Part shown: piece after piece, positions 50,803 through 60,963 of the stretch | How positions within the stretch are numbered: the first letter of the stretch is position 1 | Layout of the letters: every line of letters begins with the position of its first letter | Source of the DNA: a virus | Length of the DNA stretch: 64,000 nucleotides | IMG/VR virus record: IMGVR_UViG_3300042332_001215 | Location: 1-64,000 of that record | Strand: one strand, 5' to 3' | Made by a program: the position numbers and the translations under genes | The notes under the pieces: generated by a model | What the model saw: the letters and a program-made list of their open reading frames with translations, nothing else | What the model was told of the DNA's origin: nothing | Database searches by the model: none

Positions 50803-53250
50803 TTATGTATCGAAGATCGCTGGTGCTTGTCTCATACATAAAGAACTACTCAAGTCTAACAATGGCCCTTCACTTATTCTTGATTCTGGAGCGGCAACGG
50901 TGCAGAAATTAGCTCCGCCGATAGCTTCAAGTTGAACTGCCAATCTATTTTTAGATGTTGCTCCTACAGTTGTATCATTATTAATTCCCAAACGAGTTGT
51001 ACTATTTGTTCCCATAATCGTAGTATTATACAATCCACCTTTCCAAACATTTTCTGCAGTTGCTTGGAATTTATTTGATATTCCAGATCCAATATCTGTA
51101 TTAGTTCCTGCACGAAGATTAATTTTATTTCCTCCAACCAAACAGAATTTATTCAGTCCAATGTATTTGTTTTCATATGATGTAAATAAGTTCCAAGATC
51201 CAGTGCAAAGATGATTCTGCTCGGTGCAATATGTACTAAATGAAGGTGAATGTAAATCTAGTTGTCCAGATGCACTGAGTCCTAATTTAGATGCTCCAAG
51301 AGCAAATCCATTGGCAGCACTTAGTTTGGCATCGTTACTGTAAATAGTTTCATGTTCACCAGCATAAGTTACTTTACTTTCTCTGTTTGCAAATACATTA
51401 TATTGTCCATCAACTTCTAAATGATAGTTGCCACCAACTTTTAGATGGTAATTGCCTTTAACATTTAAAAATGCATCTCCTTTAATATTAACTTCTTGTT
51501 TTCCAAAAGTAACTTCGGTTTTATTATTGCTGTTGGTAACACGAATATTTCCGGCATCATCTACCTGAAATCCAGTTCTACTTCCACCAGCCTCAATGAC
51601 AAGTCTATTATTGTATGGAGTATCATCCATGATAATAACATGTCCAGTTTCGCTAGCTTGAACAAACTGTTTTGAATATTCTGGATTCCATTTGCCTTGT
51701 ATATTATTAGTAACTCTGAAATTAAATGGGTTACAATTATTACCTGTTAGAGCACACTCATCCCAGTCAATTTGAATTGGAGATTCTGTAGTTCTATTAC
51801 ATCCTACTCCGAGAAGGTTCAAAATAAATGAAACAATGTTTCCAACATTTGCTAACAGATTAGCATTCACATAACCATTTGAATCAAACAATTCACCCAT
51901 CTCTCCTATGGATCCTACACCCTTTATCAAGTCAATAATTCCAGTAATTGCACTTGCAATTTCAGTTCCAACTGATACAATTTCAAATATGGATCCAAAG
52001 ATATTATTGATACACTGCTCTGCAAAATTAATATAATTTTCTGCCATACTGATTAGATCATTTGCAAGATTCTCAACAAAATCTGTTATGAATCCTTCAA
52101 TACCGTTCATTAAAGCATCTACTAATGCTTCATCTAAAGTGCAAGAAATACTTTTTAGTATTTGAATGATTACTTCAGTTACTGTTTTGACGAAATATGG
52201 AATTGGACTACTTGATGCTAAGCCAATTGCATTTAATATCTTGGTGACTTCTGCCATCAACCAAGACTTAACTTTATTAACTACATACCAAACTAAATTT
52301 TTAATTATCTGAATGCACCTATCTACTGCAGATTTTAAATTTACTACCTTATTTGTAAACTTGCCGTAAATTTCAATAGGTGTATCAGTCTTTTTAATAT
52401 AAGTTACCTTAGCTTTGGCCGAATGATTAGCTGGTTTTGTTCCATTCATTCCCCTTTTTAGAAGAATGAGGCTGCTTTCATTCTTTCCATTATATCCTAT
52501 CTGCTCACTTCCAATTTTTATTACGCCAACTGGAGGAAATGAATCGACATTAGCTACAGGAATATAAGCTTGCTCTGACGATATATCATTAGTTAGTGTT
52601 GGATTTGTTGCATTTGGGTCATACACAACACCAGTTTTAAAAATATTTCCAAGCCCTTCAATGCATCTTTTTATGTCTTCAGCTAATGTTTTAGCAGGAC
52701 CATCTTTACCATCTGCGATTGAAGTAGTTCCTAAATTTCCAGATGGATTTGATGCAGATGCAGGGAGAGAAGATGCAGCAACAGATTCAGATACTAATCC
52801 ACCTGCATCATTAGTTCTTTCTGAATCTTGAGGTTGTCCAGTTTCAGTCTTTTTAGGGGTGATTGCATTTACTGCACCTGGGGTTGTTGCCTGAGATTGA
52901 GTTTCTGGAATTACTACAGATTTAATTTGACTGTAGAAAGATCCCATCACAACTGGCTGTTGGCAGTCTGGATAGTCCAGAAAAAATCCCATGACAAAAC
53001 TACCAGCTTTTAGCCCTCCATTTGCAGCATTTCCAACTCCACTGACTGCAGCGTTTGTAGTTGGTTGGAGAACTAAAGCCCAAGGTAAATTCTCTGGCTT
53101 TTCAAATGGATCATGGAATCCAAGAATTTTAACACGAACTCTGCCTAACTTAGCATCTCTATCATCAGCATTTTCTACTGTGCCAAGCCACCAAGTAAAA
53201 TCATTATTACCAAGAAATGCAGAGTTCTGTAATGTAGGATTAATTGACAT
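50803..53250 (-). CDS. 5: Baseplate hub spike protein gp5-like, no lysozyme domain seen
   Basis: 815 aa. The N-terminal OB-fold (about 15-115: WWLGTVENADDRDAKLGRVR, VKILGFHDPF, FFLDYPDCQQPVVMGSF) is the gp5/VgrG type. The last third is the needle: residues 560-720 have short repeats such as NVKGNYHLKVGGNYHLEVDG that form the trimeric beta-helix. Where T4 gp5 has its lysozyme, this protein has Ser/Ala-rich linkers and a long hydrophobic helical section (about 300-500). So it pierces the membrane, but wall cutting must come from elsewhere, probably the hydrolase domains of the two hub proteins upstream. Confidence 0.82.
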   Translation of the reverse strand: MSINPTLQNSAFLGNNDFTWWLGTVENADDRDAKLGRVRVKILGFHDPFEKPENLPWALVLQPTTNAAVSGVGNAANGGLKAGSFVMGFFLDYPDCQQPVVMGSFYSQIKSVVIPETQSQATTPGAVNAITPKKTETGQPQDSERTNDAGGLVSESVAASSLPASASNPSGNLGTTSIADGKDGPAKTLAEDIKRCIEGLGNIFKTGVVYDPNATNPTLTNDISSEQAYIPVANVDSFPPVGVIKIGSEQIGYNGKNESSLILLKRGMNGTKPANHSAKAKVTYIKKTDTPIEIYGKFTNKVVNLKSAVDRCIQIIKNLVWYVVNKVKSWLMAEVTKILNAIGLASSSPIPYFVKTVTEVIIQILKSISCTLDEALVDALMNGIEGFITDFVENLANDLISMAENYINFAEQCINNIFGSIFEIVSVGTEIASAITGIIDLIKGVGSIGEMGELFDSNGYVNANLLANVGNIVSFILNLLGVGCNRTTESPIQIDWDECALTGNNCNPFNFRVTNNIQGKWNPEYSKQFVQASETGHVIIMDDTPYNNRLVIEAGGSRTGFQVDDAGNIRVTNSNNKTEVTFGKQEVNIKGDAFLNVKGNYHLKVGGNYHLEVDGQYNVFANRESKVTYAGEHETIYSNDAKLSAANGFALGASKLGLSASGQLDLHSPSFSTYCTEQNHLCTGSWNLFTSYENKYIGLNKFCLVGGNKINLRAGTNTDIGSGISNKFQATAENVWKGGLYNTTIMGTNSTTRLGINNDTTVGATSKNRLAVQLEAIGGANFCTVAAPESRISEGPLLDLSSSLCMRQAPAIFDT

Positions 53251-53253
53251 TTA

Positions 53254-53469
53254 TCAAACTTCGTATATACGGCATTCAGGGGCGTCTGGATTTTCATCAC
53301 AGAATAGTTCCAATGGACTTGGATTTTTAATTTTAGTTGGGTTATTTTCTTTATATTTTAATAGTGACTCAAGTTCGTTTTCCAGGAAACGACGACGCTG
53401 AGAATTTGTATTTGGATCACAAACCTCGTTACGATTTTTTTCTATGTGGTTGTCTAAAGTGTTATCCAT
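53254..53469 (-). CDS. Small acidic hub-operon protein (71 aa)
   Basis: MDNTLDNHIEKNRNEVCDPN...; polar helical, ending LELFCDENPDAPECRIYEV with three Cys overall. It sits between gp27 (no gap) and gp5 (3-base gap). Similar short proteins occur at this place in cyanophages; it may be a hub assembly factor in the position of gp28, but this is not shown. Confidence 0.68.
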   Translation of the reverse strand: MDNTLDNHIEKNRNEVCDPNTNSQRRRFLENELESLLKYKENNPTKIKNPSPLELFCDENPDAPECRIYEV

Positions 53470-54798
53470 TTAGAATGTTTCTCTAGTTTCTACGGAAATA
53501 GGATTAATTTCATTGCCACCAAAAGAATCTCTAGTTAATGTTGCAATGGTTCTCAATTCAGTTCTATTTAGGATAGTATGCCTAATAGAATGTACTAGAT
53601 ACTTTCCACTTATTCTTTTATCTTCAACAACTTTATTTGTTTTATCTCTCTTGGGAGATGGAATAGAAACATTAATAACATTACCTGCTCTCAGTTTCAG
53701 ATCTCCAGGAATAGCAACCTCCAGTTTATTATACTCCAAGAAATAATATCTGTATATAGATTTTTCAAAAGTCTTATTTACTTCATCAATATTATTTAAA
53801 CTTTCAATTTGAGATGATGACATTGGCTTCCAATTAAAAGTAGAAATAGTAGTAGGTCGGTATACTAATCTGGATGGGTTCTTTAAAAGATCTTCATTTG
53901 GAAATGGAGTCATATTTCCGAGATGAGTCATATCCTTCCAGTAGGTAGATGCATTTGTATTCCAATTCTGATAATTTCTATTATTGATATCCACATATAA
54001 AGCATTATGAGAGAATGCACCATTCCTCAAGTCTTCAAAAATATCAAATGCTTTTGTTGAAGAATAATCCATGATTCTATAATTGTTAGAATCAGATCCT
54101 GTAGAACTAGTATTTCCCTGAATAAATGTATACTTTGTATTCTTGTTTGGATATGGAGTTGTATCAAAGAGAACATCTAAAGATTTAAAATTATATCCAT
54201 CTAGAGTTTCATAGAAAAGATATCCAACAGAATCTTTATACTTTGTTGATACAGATCTTCTAGACATCCATATAGCAGTATCAAATAATCTCCAATTCGT
54301 AACATACATATCGAATGGATGTAGAGTGCTATCAACTCTACCTTCAAAAGTTTTATCGCTGATTAATTCTAGTTTTTCTTTTAGAAAATCTTCTGCTTTC
54401 TTTCCATCTATTCTCTCACGAATTCTGGTATGTTCATTTATCAAAGCTTCTTTACTTACAGCATGAATGACATAGACCTGATTTTTTTCTTTCATCACTC
54501 TACCATCAATCTTGTAGATGTAGAAGTTTAAATTGTAGTCTGCATAAGAAGTTGATATAATTAATTGAATTCTTTCCTGTCCAATTATAGGCAACTCTCC
54601 AATAATATTATTTCCAATATCTTGAATTACTAACTGACAATATAAACTTGTAGAAATAATACTTTCATTGATTGTAACTTCTTGTACTAATTGTTTTATA
54701 TCAATAAACTTTCTATTGCCCGCAAGACCACCTTCGTCTTTTACGGGATACAATTTTACTTCTTTGAGAGAAAAATCTCCAGCAAAAAATTGATTCAT
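53470..54798 (-). CDS. 27: Baseplate hub protein gp27-like
   Basis: 442 aa, near T4 gp27 (391). The first domain has the tail-tube-like pattern (DIKQLVQEVTINESIISTSL, YCQLVIQD, ERIQLIISTSY), and the later part HSIRHTILNRTELRTIATLTR is the second hub domain. gp27 forms the ring joining the tail tube to the gp5 spike; the neighbours fit (gp5 downstream, tape-measure type protein upstream). Overlaps the upstream stop by one base. Confidence 0.82.
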   Translation of the reverse strand: MNQFFAGDFSLKEVKLYPVKDEGGLAGNRKFIDIKQLVQEVTINESIISTSLYCQLVIQDIGNNIIGELPIIGQERIQLIISTSYADYNLNFYIYKIDGRVMKEKNQVYVIHAVSKEALINEHTRIRERIDGKKAEDFLKEKLELISDKTFEGRVDSTLHPFDMYVTNWRLFDTAIWMSRRSVSTKYKDSVGYLFYETLDGYNFKSLDVLFDTTPYPNKNTKYTFIQGNTSSTGSDSNNYRIMDYSSTKAFDIFEDLRNGAFSHNALYVDINNRNYQNWNTNASTYWKDMTHLGNMTPFPNEDLLKNPSRLVYRPTTISTFNWKPMSSSQIESLNNIDEVNKTFEKSIYRYYFLEYNKLEVAIPGDLKLRAGNVINVSIPSPKRDKTNKVVEDKRISGKYLVHSIRHTILNRTELRTIATLTRDSFGGNEINPISVETRETF

Positions 54799-57647
54799 TA
54801 TAGTCTACGCTGTCCTAAGTAAGATGAGCTATCTATGTGTGCAAATGATCCAACTGAATAGTCTGTCCTTTCTAGTGGAGTGACTACATTCAAATTGGAA
54901 ATCATAGTATTTCCTTGGGGTATAATATATGTATCTGATAGAGCCACAGGAAGTTTGGATGCCTGAACAAAATCCATACTGCTTGAAGATAATTGTTCTG
55001 AATTAACTTTTGGTGTAGATGGTAATAGAAGTTCCGCCAGCTGTTTTAATTGTGATCCAATATCAGTCCAAGATGGAGTGGAATCTTGTGTGGAAGTTTC
55101 TGCAGTTCTTGATTCTTGAGTTTGTGAAGGAGAATCTGATGGCCGAATTCCTTGTCCAACAAATTCAAAGTGGCCTCCATGATCTCTGGGACCACCATAT
55201 GGAGCCCAATTCCAACCATACTTAGATCCATTTTTCTTTATCCATTCTTTGGAGGAATTATGAATATCCATTCCAATTCCATATAAATGTTTTGATCTAG
55301 TAGCACCACCTTCACGGTTGTTTTTTGCGATACTTCTTTTGCTGCTTGCAATATCAGTTCCCTTAACTACTCCACCAGAATCTTTCATCATTTTTGCAAA
55401 TGCAGAAGCAGCAGCTTGTGAAAACACTACTGGTCTACCTTGTTGATCTGATGCACCTTGAATTGTATATCCAGGTCCAGTATCGGGAACTCCCTGAGTT
55501 GCAACTACTCCACCAGTTTGATATCTGTCTCTAAACCAGTTTCCTCCATCAGGTCTTCTTCTTCCACCTTTACCTTTATATCCAAGAAAATATTGAGCAC
55601 CACCAACAAACTTCTTTGCCGATTGAGATAAAGGACCATTTTTCTCAAAGTCTGCAAGAACTTGAGCAGCAACTTTAGGATTTCCAGCTTGGAATCTATT
55701 TGTTAGTTGTTGAATGCCATCTGGTTTTGCAGCCAAATCAAATAATTCCTTTTTAGTTAATCCAAGACCACCATATTTTGAATTTGCATTTTCATCCCCA
55801 GGGCTACCGCCATGTAATGCTGCCGAATATGGAGTAAACTGTTCCTTGGCAGTAATTACTGCAGGAATCCCCCCACTTTGTCCTGCAGCCCTGTTTAAAA
55901 TAACTTGATATACATCAGCAACATGCTGTGGTGCTGTAGCTTCCAGTGTTGCTAGATGGGCAGCAGCTCGTTTGTCTGCAGAAGATGCCTTAATAGCATC
56001 CAATTCTGCCGCAGTTAATGATTGATCTGCTCCAGCTCCTCCACCGCCGTCACCACCAGCTCCTCCACCAGCTCCTCCACCAGTATCGCCAGAACTAAAA
56101 TCTAGATTGATAAAATTGTTCAAGATATCTGCAAGAATTTCACGAACACTAGACCCACTGTTATATCTTTCTTTCTTTTCTTGCTCTTTTCTTTGAATAA
56201 TATTCAGTGACAAATCGGATCCTATAATTTTATTTAATTCTTTATCAGTTGATTCAGATACCGATGAAGCTAATATTGAAGGTGACTTTCCAGATTGCTT
56301 AGCTAGATCTGAAGTAAATGCATAATTAGTTTTTCCAAACTCTCTAGTATATGGAGATAGTAACTGTTGTGCAAATGGCCTAATTGCTATTCCAACTGGA
56401 CCCATTGAATTGATCAGTGCATCTATTCCACCAATCATAGAAGACGCAATAATACCAAATGGAGCACTTAATATTCCACCATTGTAAATATGTCCAAGAG
56501 GAATTACTGCCTCTGGTCCAGCCTCACCAATCAAAGCTCTAGTTGGTTTGGTGACAATACCACCAACTGCAAGTGCAGGTTCTTCTTTTTTGGAAACTGC
56601 ACTCTTCATCCAATCATATAAATTTGAAGCTGCCCAATCTCCTACAATTCCACCCAAAGCTCCACCAACAATAGTTCCAGGACCAGGGAATACAGAACCA
56701 ACAACTGCACCCAATCCCATTCCTAAAGTAGATCCAACAGTTTTGACAATTGCTTTGTCTATTGGATCACCTAATAATAAATTAATACCTAAATTGAGTA
56801 AAGGACCTACTACAGGAATTCCAGCAACTGTCTTACTAGCTATTGCTTTTAATGGTCCACCTACAAGTTTTAATATTCCTCCAACTGCAGGTGCGGCAGC
56901 TTTAGCTAGAAACTTAAACCCTCCTTTACCAAATACTTTTAATACTGCTCGGACAAGTCCTTTAGCTAATCCTCTTTTAAAAATACTTGTAGTTTTAGTT
57001 AGACCTTGTGCAAGATTAGCAGCTCCTTCTTTAATGCCAGATTTTTTGAAGGCATTAAATATTTCTCCTATCTTGTCGCCATTTTTAATTACAAATTTTA
57101 AATCTTTAATTAATTTTAAAGGATTTAGTAAATATCGTAATCCAAAAAATCCTACAATAGCAGAAAATAGTCCGAGGATTCTTTCTAATATTGAACCTCC
57201 AAACACCAGACTATGTACACCATTTAATAAATTATTAACTGAGCCAGTTGCAAACCAGTCTATAAATTTAAATACTCCAGATAAACCTTTGACTATAGCT
57301 TGAACTTTCTTTAAATTTTCAGGATCTCCTAGCCACATTAAAGCTTTCAATTTAATGAAAGTCATTAATAAATTTATTATTGTTGTAGACGCTACATCTT
57401 GACCCTTTTTAATTAGTTTAGATTCTCTGGGTTTTTTCTTTTTTGCTTCCTGATTTTTTTCCCTATCTAAAATTGTTTGCCTGGTGGAAAATTTATCTTT
57501 GGTTTCTTGATATTTCTTTTCTAATTTTAATCTATCTTTTTTAAACTTGAGTAGAGTTATTGACGCACTACGAATTTTGGTAAGCTCCTGAAGTCGCTTA
57601 CCTTGAGTTAAAAATGCACCTGTTTTAATTGAAGTGAATGTCTGCAT
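54798..57647 (-). CDS. Tape-measure/hub paralogue B with two wall-hydrolase domains
   Basis: 949 aa. The N-terminal 100 residues are a Lys/Glu coiled coil; about 115-370 has hydrophobic and Gly-rich segments; then the tape-measure motif GGIVTKPTRALIGEAGPEA (about 365-385). The C-terminal half carries a SleB/Hydrolase_2-like part (about 552-640: ADVYQVILNRAAGQSGGIPA, ITAKEQFTPYSAAL) and an M15-type carboxypeptidase part (about 770-830: SKHLYGIGMDIH and HGGHFEF, zinc ligands His/Asp/His). It would cut glycan and peptide of murein during DNA entry. Closely related in its N-terminal half to the gene upstream. Confidence 0.75.
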   Translation of the reverse strand: MQTFTSIKTGAFLTQGKRLQELTKIRSASITLLKFKKDRLKLEKKYQETKDKFSTRQTILDREKNQEAKKKKPRESKLIKKGQDVASTTIINLLMTFIKLKALMWLGDPENLKKVQAIVKGLSGVFKFIDWFATGSVNNLLNGVHSLVFGGSILERILGLFSAIVGFFGLRYLLNPLKLIKDLKFVIKNGDKIGEIFNAFKKSGIKEGAANLAQGLTKTTSIFKRGLAKGLVRAVLKVFGKGGFKFLAKAAAPAVGGILKLVGGPLKAIASKTVAGIPVVGPLLNLGINLLLGDPIDKAIVKTVGSTLGMGLGAVVGSVFPGPGTIVGGALGGIVGDWAASNLYDWMKSAVSKKEEPALAVGGIVTKPTRALIGEAGPEAVIPLGHIYNGGILSAPFGIIASSMIGGIDALINSMGPVGIAIRPFAQQLLSPYTREFGKTNYAFTSDLAKQSGKSPSILASSVSESTDKELNKIIGSDLSLNIIQRKEQEKKERYNSGSSVREILADILNNFINLDFSSGDTGGGAGGGAGGDGGGGAGADQSLTAAELDAIKASSADKRAAAHLATLEATAPQHVADVYQVILNRAAGQSGGIPAVITAKEQFTPYSAALHGGSPGDENANSKYGGLGLTKKELFDLAAKPDGIQQLTNRFQAGNPKVAAQVLADFEKNGPLSQSAKKFVGGAQYFLGYKGKGGRRRPDGGNWFRDRYQTGGVVATQGVPDTGPGYTIQGASDQQGRPVVFSQAAASAFAKMMKDSGGVVKGTDIASSKRSIAKNNREGGATRSKHLYGIGMDIHNSSKEWIKKNGSKYGWNWAPYGGPRDHGGHFEFVGQGIRPSDSPSQTQESRTAETSTQDSTPSWTDIGSQLKQLAELLLPSTPKVNSEQLSSSSMDFVQASKLPVALSDTYIIPQGNTMISNLNVVTPLERTDYSVGSFAHIDSSSYLGQRRL

Positions 57648-57648
57648 T

Positions 57649-60600
57649 TTATGGTGCTAGTGGATAGGTTGCTAGTGGAATTGGTGGAGTTGTTCCTCCC
57701 AATGTTTGTGACATTGGTTGAGTTGATGATTCAGTTATAGTTTTGTTTGGAGAAGGTAATGTAATTACATTACCACCAGTAGATCCAGCAGATCTGCGTT
57801 GAGCTTGAATATTTGAATTTTCTTTTTGTGCTGCCTGTAATTGTTGAGATCTAGCTGGAACAGATCCAGTAACTTGTGCTGCTGGTAGTTGTGTAGGAGC
57901 TGGAGCTGGAGCTGGAGTTGCAGAAGCTCCAGTCAACATTTTAGTTAAGTCTGCAAGATGGGGAATTATTGATGTCAAAGTAGGTTCTGATGTAGAGCCT
58001 GAAGATGATGATGATGTCGATGTATCCGCTCCAGGTCCTACTTCCCCAGATGCACCTAAACGAATTCCAGCAGCAAATGTTTGGCCTCCAGAACTTGTGT
58101 ACATACTAGCTTTTCTAAATCCAGCAGTTCTACCATGATGCCATAAATCATTTCCTTCTCCTTTAATTCCTACATGAGTAATAGCACCTGCAGGATATCC
58201 ATTTCCACCTTTCCACAAAACAACATCTCCAGCTTGAAGATTGGATGCTTGTTTAACCACTGCTCCCATATCACTCCCAGCAAAAGAAGCTGCATATCTT
58301 ACTCCGTTATATTTTGTTCCCTCAGAATCTAGGTCTCCTTTCTGAGTAACTTTTCCTGCAGCAGGATGTCCAGCAGCTCTCAATGCAGCTCTAGTTGTTA
58401 CTGCACACATGTCTCCCTGACCTTTACCCATACCAACTATTTTTTTAGCACCTTCTAATATCGCAGCTCCTCCAATTTGAAACTTTGTTCTTGGTCTTCC
58501 ATCTCCACTAGCTTTATTTTCGTTCCTTGTAATTTGAGACATTTTTGAAGAACCAAATCTAGGGAACATTCCAAAATTAATTTTATCTAATTCTTTTGCT
58601 CCCCCCATACCTGCAACTGCATTTCTATTCAATACATATTCATTATTTTCCAATACTGCAGGATACTTGTCTCCAATCCCAGAACCATGTACATTCCCTC
58701 CACCAATAATAAACTTTGCAGGTTCCCCATATTTTCCATTCTGTGGAGTCTCCCATGCATCCTTTGTATCAGTTCCCCTTCCACTCACTCCTTTAGATTT
58801 TAAAATCTTATTCATCTGATAATTATACATTCCAACTGCAGTTTGATCTCCACCAAACATTCCCTTCAGAATTTTGACCTCTCCACTTGAAGGTATTCTA
58901 ACTAATGTGCCACCTAGAGTTTTAGAATCAAATAATCTGTTTGTAGTAATGTCAGTTAATGGATCTCCTGGTTTTTCCCATCTAAATACATCTCCATGAG
59001 AATTATACCAGTATTTCTTGTTTCCGTTGATGACTGGTTTTAATCCTGCCCCTGGAGAATGTTCTTCTATAGTTCCCCCTCCACGAGTATTTGATACTAC
59101 TTGAGTAGTTCCTTGAACTCCCTTGAGAGTTCCATCTTCTCTAAATCCACCTACTTTTCCAATAGATTGTTTTGCAGTATCTACTGGTGCAGCTGCTCCG
59201 TTTCCATTTCCAGATGCAGAAGGAGAACCAGTGGCTCCAGGATTTCCAGATGCAGCAGGTGAAGTATTAGTTGATTGAGTATTACTTGAAGCATTCTTGC
59301 TAATTAATGCACTTAGAATATCTCCAAGTAATCCTCTAACAGAAGTATCTCCAGATGGTTTAAACTCATCAGCTTTTGATTTTGTAATTTTTGGTTCTTC
59401 CATTCCAAATACTTCTTTCACTGCAGACATTCCTTGCCCCACAGATTTAACTGCAGTTTCAGCAAAATTTGTCATTCCTTTTACCAGTGAGGGAGGAATA
59501 CCAAACATTGAAGCCACATTAGAAATCAATGGCATCAGCATGGGGCCAATCCCAGGAATTTTAGATACACTGGAAGATATTAAAGCTACAATTCCAGCAC
59601 CTACAATTTTAAATGGAAGAGTAAGTAATTTTATAAAACTTGGAATTTGTTTATCTACTCGACCTTTAAACTCATTAACTCCAAAAGATCCAAGTTTATC
59701 TAATGGAAGAATAGCTTCTGGTCCGGCTTCCCCAACAATAGCTTCAGTTGGTTTAGTAACAATTCCTCCCTTTGCAAGCATTGGAAGACCTTGATCCTTT
59801 GCAATATCTCTTCCAATTAAAGCTGCATCAATTCCAAGAGATGCCGCAGTTCCCCATCCAGGAACTAATGATGCAACTCCTGATAATACTTCTCCACCAG
59901 CACCAAGCCAATCTCCTTTGGATGCTCGATCAGCTGCAAAAAATGCACTTGAAACTGCACCAATTACAGGAAGTGCTTTTAATAAAGATTTACCAGTAAT
60001 CTTAGCTCCTCCTTTAGCAGCAGCTCCAGCACCTCTAACAGCAGCACCAGCACCTTCAGTAGCAGCTCCAGCACCTCTAGCAGCAGCTCCCGCACCTCTA
60101 GCAGCAGCTCCAGCACCCTCAGTAGCAGCCCCAGCGCCTTCAGCAGCAGCTCCAGCACCTGCTGAAATCTGTCTACCAGCTTGAGATAAAGCCTCATCTG
60201 CAGCTTCTCCTGCTGCCTTAGGAATCAAATTAGAAAAGAAATTAATTACACCATTAATTGCGTTTGGAATTACCTTTGTAAAAAGGTTTCCAATCATTTT
60301 AATATCTGAAATAATTTTAGTTGGATTCAGTAACCATTTTAAAGTGAAGAATCCAACTACAGCTTCAAGAAATCCAAATACTCTAGTTACACCTTCTCCG
60401 CCAACTAGTTTAGATAATCCACTAAACAATTTATCAATTCCAAACCCAACTATGGCATTTAGAAATTTAAATATATTCCCAAAAAGATTGACAAAATCTT
60501 GAATTTTTTTTACATTCTCTGGATTTCCTGCCCACTCAAGAAATTTATATGCAATGAATGTTTTTATTAAGCCTTGGAAAAAATTTCCTATGCCTTCAAG

Positions 60601-60960
60601 AGTTTTAGCCCCTTGCTTAACTATAGGATTTTTTGATTCATTTTTTCTATTTCTATCTGGTCTTCTTTCTTGCTGAGCTTCTTCATCTCTTGCCTGCTTT
60701 TTCTGTTCAGACAAAACAAATTCTTTGATGGAATCTGTGACCATCTCGTAATGTCTTTTCTCAAGAGTAACGAGAGTTTCAAGTGCTCTTCTAATATAAC
60801 TTAATTCTTTTACTTCTTTAATTGCAGTTGCTTTTTCAGCAACCTCACTCCTTAGTGGTTTTCTTGCACCAGAAACAGTCCCACCAAACTTAGTTGGGTC
60901 TACGAAAGATGATACTTTCTGTGTGGGAGATTTCTTTAAACTAAAGAGTGAGATTGCCAT
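57649..60960 (-). CDS. Tape-measure/hub paralogue A with NlpC/P60-like domain
   Basis: 1103 aa. Charged coiled coil (about 40-95), then FIAYKFLEWAGNPENVKKIQ and FTLKWLLNPTK matching paralogue B, a Gly/Ala 7-residue repeat (264-317), and GGIVTKPTEAIVGEAGPEA (about 398-418). The C-terminal part (about 845-960) looks like an NlpC/P60-type peptidase: GDMCAVTTRAAL (Cys), NLQAGDVVLWKGG, AITHVGIKG (His) and LWHHG. It starts six bases after the gp51 stop, the place of a tape measure behind tail assembly chaperones. Whether A or B sets tail length is open. Confidence 0.75.
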   Translation of the reverse strand: MAISLFSLKKSPTQKVSSFVDPTKFGGTVSGARKPLRSEVAEKATAIKEVKELSYIRRALETLVTLEKRHYEMVTDSIKEFVLSEQKKQARDEEAQQERRPDRNRKNESKNPIVKQGAKTLEGIGNFFQGLIKTFIAYKFLEWAGNPENVKKIQDFVNLFGNIFKFLNAIVGFGIDKLFSGLSKLVGGEGVTRVFGFLEAVVGFFTLKWLLNPTKIISDIKMIGNLFTKVIPNAINGVINFFSNLIPKAAGEAADEALSQAGRQISAGAGAAAEGAGAATEGAGAAARGAGAAARGAGAATEGAGAAVRGAGAAAKGGAKITGKSLLKALPVIGAVSSAFFAADRASKGDWLGAGGEVLSGVASLVPGWGTAASLGIDAALIGRDIAKDQGLPMLAKGGIVTKPTEAIVGEAGPEAILPLDKLGSFGVNEFKGRVDKQIPSFIKLLTLPFKIVGAGIVALISSSVSKIPGIGPMLMPLISNVASMFGIPPSLVKGMTNFAETAVKSVGQGMSAVKEVFGMEEPKITKSKADEFKPSGDTSVRGLLGDILSALISKNASSNTQSTNTSPAASGNPGATGSPSASGNGNGAAAPVDTAKQSIGKVGGFREDGTLKGVQGTTQVVSNTRGGGTIEEHSPGAGLKPVINGNKKYWYNSHGDVFRWEKPGDPLTDITTNRLFDSKTLGGTLVRIPSSGEVKILKGMFGGDQTAVGMYNYQMNKILKSKGVSGRGTDTKDAWETPQNGKYGEPAKFIIGGGNVHGSGIGDKYPAVLENNEYVLNRNAVAGMGGAKELDKINFGMFPRFGSSKMSQITRNENKASGDGRPRTKFQIGGAAILEGAKKIVGMGKGQGDMCAVTTRAALRAAGHPAAGKVTQKGDLDSEGTKYNGVRYAASFAGSDMGAVVKQASNLQAGDVVLWKGGNGYPAGAITHVGIKGEGNDLWHHGRTAGFRKASMYTSSGGQTFAAGIRLGASGEVGPGADTSTSSSSSGSTSEPTLTSIIPHLADLTKMLTGASATPAPAPAPTQLPAAQVTGSVPARSQQLQAAQKENSNIQAQRRSAGSTGGNVITLPSPNKTITESSTQPMSQTLGGTTPPIPLATYPLAP
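60010..60168. repeat. 21-bp coding tandem repeat (Gly-Ala heptapeptide)
   Basis: About seven and a half 21-base units (plus strand form near 'CTCCAGCACCTCTAGCAGCA') encode 7-residue units GAGAAAE, GAGAATE, GAGAAAR and GAGAAVR at residues 264-317 of the 1103-aa protein. GC-rich against the AT-rich surroundings. Unit number could vary by slippage. Confidence 0.85.
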
Positions 60961-60963
60961 TTA

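Noticed and set aside
56548-57303. Plus-strand open frame of 251 codons
   Set aside because: Complement of the 949-aa protein gene; Pro/Ile/Asn-rich low-complexity translation with no start signal.
59297-59794. Plus-strand open frame of 165 codons
   Set aside because: Shadow of the 1103-aa protein gene with biased composition; no promoter or ribosome binding site.
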